The notes under the pieces are model-generated. The model ran no database searches and had not been told where the DNA came from. It saw nothing but the letters and a program-made list of their open reading frames with translations. This document shows, in pieces, positions 60,676 through 64,000 of a DNA stretch of 64,000 nucleotides. The position numbers and the translations under genes were made by a program. Positions within the stretch are counted from its first letter, which is position 1, and each line of letters opens with the position of its first letter. Source of the stretch: Winogradskyella sp. (GTDB lineage: Bacteria; Bacteroidota; Bacteroidia; Flavobacteriales; Flavobacteriaceae). Location: NCBI RefSeq assembly GCF_028282165.1, contig NZ_JANQIM010000010.1, forward strand, positions 1 through 64,000. The letters are read 5' to 3'.

Positions 60676-61533
60676 ATGGAAAAAACGTACGACATACCAA
60701 AGTTTCTTTCCTACTTCAATGGAGAACAACCCAAAAATCATCATATACACTTTACCAAGTACGAGGATTGCCAAAGTATGCGCCTGCAATCGCAACCTAT
60801 TTCTATAGATTTTTATCTATTGGCAATAAAATGTGGCTATGACAAAAGCCTTGACATTGGGCAAACAACGTACGATATAGCAGATTCATACATTTACTTT
60901 TGCCAACCACAAAAAACGCTCGAATGGCAGATTACCCAGCCACTTTCGGGCTATCATATTTTATTGGATACTAAAATCTTCAAGCGTTTTGCTCAAGAAT
61001 ATTCTTTTCTGCATTACAAAAACCACGAGGCACTTTTTCTTAACAAAGAAGAGGAAACAGAACTGTTGGATTTGTTTCAAAAAGCATATAATCTGTATTC
61101 AAAAAACAATTTTTCGCAAGACGTATTGTTGTCCTACGCATCATTGATTTTATCTTACACGAACTCGTTTTACAAAAGGCAATTTGAAACGCGTAAAAAC
61201 ATATATAACAAAGTAGTTTCAGATTTTTATAAGGATTTGGAAAACTATTACGACCTTAAAAACGAATCTAAACTGCCATCGGTTCAATATTTTGCCAACA
61301 AAGCGAATCTTACGACTAATTATTTTGGGGATTTAATTAGGCATTTCACAGATAAATCACCTCAGAAGCACATTAATACATTCTTGGCGCATATTGCCAA
61401 AGACAGATTGCGAAAAACAAGCCATTCCATAAGTGAAATTGCTTACGCCTTAGGTTTTGAATCACCGTCGTATTTTACCCGATTTTTTAAAAAAGAAACA
61501 GGGATTACACCTTCCGTATTTCGTCAACAGTAA
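60676..61533 (+). CDS. AraC family transcriptional regulator
   Basis: This 285-residue protein has an N-terminal sensor region (ISIDFYLLAIKCGYDKSLDI) and a C-terminal AraC DNA-binding domain (about 195-284: SVQYFANKANLTTNYFGDLI, SISEIAYALGFESPSYFTRF, FKKETGITPSVFRQ). It is similar in layout to the regulator at 39003. It lies between the ftsY repeat and an alpha/beta hydrolase gene preceded by two GTAAATAGT words, which are natural candidates for its binding sites. Confidence 0.92.
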   Translation: MEKTYDIPKFLSYFNGEQPKNHHIHFTKYEDCQSMRLQSQPISIDFYLLAIKCGYDKSLDIGQTTYDIADSYIYFCQPQKTLEWQITQPLSGYHILLDTKIFKRFAQEYSFLHYKNHEALFLNKEEETELLDLFQKAYNLYSKNNFSQDVLLSYASLILSYTNSFYKRQFETRKNIYNKVVSDFYKDLENYYDLKNESKLPSVQYFANKANLTTNYFGDLIRHFTDKSPQKHINTFLAHIAKDRLRKTSHSISEIAYALGFESPSYFTRFFKKETGITPSVFRQQ

Positions 61534-61559
61534 ATAGTGGTACTGATTCCGTAAATAGT
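61530..61559 (+). promoter_or_regulatory. Two GTAAATAGT direct repeats, 21 bp apart: candidate AraC operator
   Basis: GTAAATAGT occurs at 61530-61538 and 61551-61559, a 21-bp start-to-start distance (two helical turns), as in classical AraC-type half-sites. Another copy is at 60465-60473. The -7 element TATCTTTG at 61586-61593 lacks a good -33, which fits an activator-dependent promoter. Confidence 0.5.
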
Positions 61560-61585
61560 TAAAGTCCCAAAGGGGGTTTGTATTT

Positions 61586-61593
61586 TATCTTTG
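61586..61593 (+). promoter_or_regulatory. TAnnTTTG -7 element of the hydrolase gene
   Basis: TATCTTTG fits the consensus, 7 bases before ATG 61601 and 31 bases before the alternative ATG 61625. Confidence 0.5.
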
Positions 61594-61600
61594 ATGTATT

Positions 61601-62641
61601 ATGCAACTAAAGCAACATCAAAACATGGAGCAAACACGATTTCCCGACACGATTGACCATACCTTAAAAAGCCGAATGGGCGAGCAAGCCTACAAGCGTG
61701 CACTTGAACAACAACAAATCATTTCAGAAGAGCATTACGCCGTTATAAGAGGCTTGGCGGAATTTTCGGTGCGTCCGCCATTTAGAACACCAGTTCACAA
61801 ATTGCCATCGGAGCATGGTATGAACACCTGGGAAGACATCTTTTTCCAGTCTGCCGATGGCGTGCCGTTAGAAGGTTGGTACATACCTGCCGTTATGGGC
61901 GAAAGCGATAAGTTAATCATCATCAATCATCCATTTCCATTCAGCCGCTCTGGTTTAGTAGGTCATTTTGGCGAACCCTTTTCGGCTGTAGATGATTTAG
62001 AAGTTGATTTTGTGGCGCACATGTCGCATTTGTCAAAAGCAGGCTATAACATTATAGCTTACGATTTACGAAATCATGGGAATAGCGGTACTGCCAACAA
62101 CAATATCTGTGGTATTGGGCGCTACGAATGGAGAGATTGTGTAGGTGTAAAGCAATACGTGGATAACCATCCGAAATACAGCAAAATGAAAGTAGCACTT
62201 TACAGCCGTTGTACAGGTGGTAATGCACAAATTGAAGCTATTTACAGATGCCCTGAATTGTTTGAAAACGTGGTTTGCTTTTTTGGTCCGATGACCATTG
62301 AAATGGACGCCTGTATGCAAACCTTTGCCAACCTATCGGGTGTTGGGCAATATTTTGACCTAATGACCTATGAGCAGGTTAAGTTGGGTGGATTCACTAG
62401 TGAAGAAATGACACCGATTCCATTCAGTTCTGCAGTAAAAATGCCGTATTTTATATCACAAGTGAAGAATGATAGTTGGACGGATAATCCGGCTTCTGGC
62501 CAACGATTATTTGATGCCATTGGCTCAGAGGAGAAAGAACTGTTCTGGATTGAAGGCACTACACGAAGGTTTGATGCCTATAATTACTTCGGAATATATC
62601 CTGAAAGAATGGTAGGTTTCTTCGATAGGTATATGAAATAA
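61601..62641 (+). CDS. Alpha/beta hydrolase with a cysteine in the nucleophile position
   Basis: This 346-residue protein shows an alpha/beta hydrolase fold: DKLIIINHPFPFSRSGLVGH, GYNIIAYDLRNHGNSGTANN and the elbow VALYSRCTGGNAQIEA, where the nucleophile place is taken by Cys204 (S-R-C-T-G) instead of Ser. Cysteine nucleophiles are known in dienelactone-hydrolase-like members. No signal peptide. The start may be ATG 61601 or, since the -7 element is only 7 bases upstream of it, ATG 61625 (MEQTRFPDTID). Probably regulated by the adjacent AraC protein. Confidence 0.85.
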   Translation: MQLKQHQNMEQTRFPDTIDHTLKSRMGEQAYKRALEQQQIISEEHYAVIRGLAEFSVRPPFRTPVHKLPSEHGMNTWEDIFFQSADGVPLEGWYIPAVMGESDKLIIINHPFPFSRSGLVGHFGEPFSAVDDLEVDFVAHMSHLSKAGYNIIAYDLRNHGNSGTANNNICGIGRYEWRDCVGVKQYVDNHPKYSKMKVALYSRCTGGNAQIEAIYRCPELFENVVCFFGPMTIEMDACMQTFANLSGVGQYFDLMTYEQVKLGGFTSEEMTPIPFSSAVKMPYFISQVKNDSWTDNPASGQRLFDAIGSEEKELFWIEGTTRRFDAYNYFGIYPERMVGFFDRYMK

Positions 62642-62655
62642 AACAAATACCAAAA

Positions 62656-62722
62656 ATGCGAATGTATAGAAGACTTGAAAGTCTTTAATAAATACGAATT
62701 TGTAGATTCGTTTTTTAAATAG
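62656..62722 (+). pseudogene. Remnant of an ftsY 3' end (direct repeat, right copy)
   Basis: Bases 62679-62720 are identical to the ftsY 3' end over 42 bp. Reading upstream in the ftsY frame gives C-E-C-I-E-D-L-K-V-F-N-K-Y-E-F-V-D-S-F-F-K and a TAG stop, against G-E-G-I-E-D-L-Q-V-F-N... in FtsY, so the homology continues past the identical core with silent and a few amino-acid changes. This is a displaced gene end, the usual scar of integration at a gene 3' end or of recombination with a relative's ftsY region. Confidence 0.8.
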
Positions 62723-62762
62723 AAATTGATCGCATTTCGTATTTTTATAAAAAATACCAACC

Positions 62763-64000
62763 ATGCGCTACTATTTATTCCTTTTTACCTTTTTGCTTGT
62801 TTTTTCTTGTAAAGATTCTGAATCTAGAGAAGCACGAGAACCGATATCAGAATCAGAAACTATTGAAACTACGAAGCCTAAAGACAATTTAAGTGCTATT
62901 TCAACCAAGGATTTTAGGGAGTTTAAAGTGCTGGACTCAAAAAATTTGACTAAGGCAGACATTTGGGCCGAGATCAATCCGCAAATGACAGCCTTTACGG
63001 AAGGCGATTACAAACGCTTAAAGCCACTTATTCTCGAACAAGATATTCCTACACTTCAAAAACATATTTCGGAGGGTAATTTTGGTTATGAAGAATTGAC
63101 CAAATTTTACTTATATCGAATCCGTAAGTTTGATCGCGAAAACGAATTATCTCTAAATTCAGTGATTTCAATCAATCCGAATGTGATTAATGAAGCAAAA
63201 ACACTTGATCAGGCAGACAAGTTAGATGTGGAATTTACACATCCAATTTTAGGGATGCCAATTCTCCTAAAAGATAATATTAATGCTTCTGGTATGGCTA
63301 CAACTGCAGGTGCGGTGGCTTTAAAAAGCAATGTTACAGACGATGCATTTATAGTAAAACAACTCAAATCCAAAGGCGCTTTAATCCTAGGTAAAGCTAA
63401 TCTCAGTGAGTGGGCCTATTTCTTTTGTGGCGAGTGTCCAAGTGGCTATTCGGCTATTGGGGGACAAACCCTTAACCCTTATGGAAGGCGTATCATTGAT
63501 ACAGGCGGATCGAGCTCGGGAAGTGGCGTAGCAGCTTCGGCCAACTTTGCCGCAGCAACTATAGGTAGTGAAACCTCAGGGTCAATACTATCACCAGCAA
63601 GTCAGAATTCGGTGGTAGGCCTAAAACCTACTATTGGGTTGGTCAGTCGAACTGGTATTGTACCGATTTCTTCAACTTTAGATACTGCTGGTCCAATCAC
63701 AAGAACAGTAATAGATAATGCCATTGTTTTAGATGCTATATTTGGAGAGGATCAGGCAGATTCTAAAGCGTTTATGATCATGTGGGAATCTGGCTTTTAC
63801 ACTAAGGATTTAAAGAATTCAAGCTTGCAAGGTAAACGATTCGGTGCACCAAAGCGATTGTTGGAAGACACCTTATTTACTAAAGCCATTACAGTATTAA
63901 AACAACAAGGTGCAGAGATTGTGGAGATTGACGAAGAGCAACTCGGCTTGCCAAATTTTCTGAATTTACTCAATCTTGACATGAAAAATGATTTGCCAGC
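62763..64000 (+). CDS. Amidase-signature-family lipoprotein (3' partial)
   Basis: The frame runs open from ATG 62763 to the end of the window (412 codons seen). A lipoprotein signal (RYYLFLFTFLLVFSC, Cys16) is followed by an acidic linker and the amidase-signature domain. The catalytic lysine lies in GMPILLKDNINASG, the cis-serine loop in DTGGSSSGSGVAASANFAAA and the nucleophile serine in IGSETSGSILSPASQNSVVG. KPTIGLVSRTGIVPIS and DTAGPITRTVIDNAI follow as usual. Such enzymes hydrolyse amides such as peptide amides or glutaminyl compounds. Being a lipoprotein, it acts in the periplasm or at the surface. Confidence 0.92.
   Translation, partial: MRYYLFLFTFLLVFSCKDSESREAREPISESETIETTKPKDNLSAISTKDFREFKVLDSKNLTKADIWAEINPQMTAFTEGDYKRLKPLILEQDIPTLQKHISEGNFGYEELTKFYLYRIRKFDRENELSLNSVISINPNVINEAKTLDQADKLDVEFTHPILGMPILLKDNINASGMATTAGAVALKSNVTDDAFIVKQLKSKGALILGKANLSEWAYFFCGECPSGYSAIGGQTLNPYGRRIIDTGGSSSGSGVAASANFAAATIGSETSGSILSPASQNSVVGLKPTIGLVSRTGIVPISSTLDTAGPITRTVIDNAIVLDAIFGEDQADSKAFMIMWESGFYTKDLKNSSLQGKRFGAPKRLLEDTLFTKAITVLKQQGAEIVEIDEEQLGLPNFLNLLNLDMKNDLP

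Noticed and set aside
1..64000. CRISPR array, tRNA or rRNA genes, transposase or phage genes
   Set aside because: No regularly spaced direct repeats, no clover-leaf with TTC-type T-loop, no rRNA stretch, and no DDE, tyrosine or serine recombinase motif was seen in any translated frame.

Overview
The window is about 64 kb of chromosome from a low-GC, probably marine, member of the Flavobacteriaceae (Bacteroidota). The evidence is consistent: type IX secretion (T9SS) sorting domains, a PorP/SprF protein next to an OmpA/PD40 protein, DUF4369, ASPIC/UnbV and SusC-like CarboxypepD_reg families, the Bacteroidota-specific 50-residue DUF4295 protein after rpmB-rpmG, lack of Shine-Dalgarno sequences, and repeated TAnnTTTG -7 promoter elements. 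No rRNA, tRNA, CRISPR array, transposase or integrase was seen.

Layout. 1-4.8 kb: the end of a giant DUF11-repeat adhesin with a T9SS type B tail, its PorP/SprF partner and an OmpA-PD40 protein. 4.9-7.2 kb: idi, a pterin synthase, manA and a small conserved gene. 7.2-15.9 kb (mostly minus strand): a DUF4369 lipoprotein, a DUF819 permease, a four-gene SPFH/DUF4177/PH-like/ribbon-helix-helix operon, a hydrolase, AlkB, VanX-like peptidase and DoxX. 16-21.3 kb: an ECF sigma factor with a small membrane partner, a large orphan membrane protein, a methyltransferase and Crp/WYL regulators. 21.4-29.1 kb: a serine hydrolase, HtpG, an S9 peptidase and FabH. 29.3-40 kb: an accessory-looking block of orphan genes, AraC regulators, VOC and alpha/beta hydrolases, a metallo-hydrolase, SRPBCC and SDR proteins. 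40.3-52 kb: an outer-membrane receptor, a CoA-binding protein, a haloperoxidase/PAP2-like lipoprotein, a huge FG-GAP/ASPIC lipoprotein, a sodium symporter and a BNR-repeat T9SS cargo protein. 52-60.4 kb: the most conserved part (recR, GT2, E2 acyltransferase, exonuclease, FAH, Hpt, cinA, rpmB, rpmG, DUF4295, ftsY). 60.4-62.7 kb: an AraC/hydrolase pair bracketed by two copies of the ftsY 3' end. 62.8-64 kb: the start of an amidase lipoprotein.

The most interesting signals are these. (1) The SPFH operon ends in an Arc-like repressor and has two TGATATCA palindromes exactly 11 bp apart upstream. (2) A sigma-54-like promoter lies next to it and could drive a ~110-nt RNA ending at a perfect terminator. 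(3) A 42-bp direct repeat of the ftsY 3' end flanks the AraC/hydrolase module, which itself carries 21-bp-spaced GTAAATAGT repeats before the hydrolase. (4) A T10 tract breaks an orphan gene. (5) A perfect 25-bp inverted repeat lies between promoter and start codon of a DnaQ-like exonuclease. (6) There is strong intragenic base-composition mosaicism in the DUF11 repeats.

Start codons were moved inward where a signal peptide, family N-terminus or promoter position made a later start more likely; these choices are stated in the entries.
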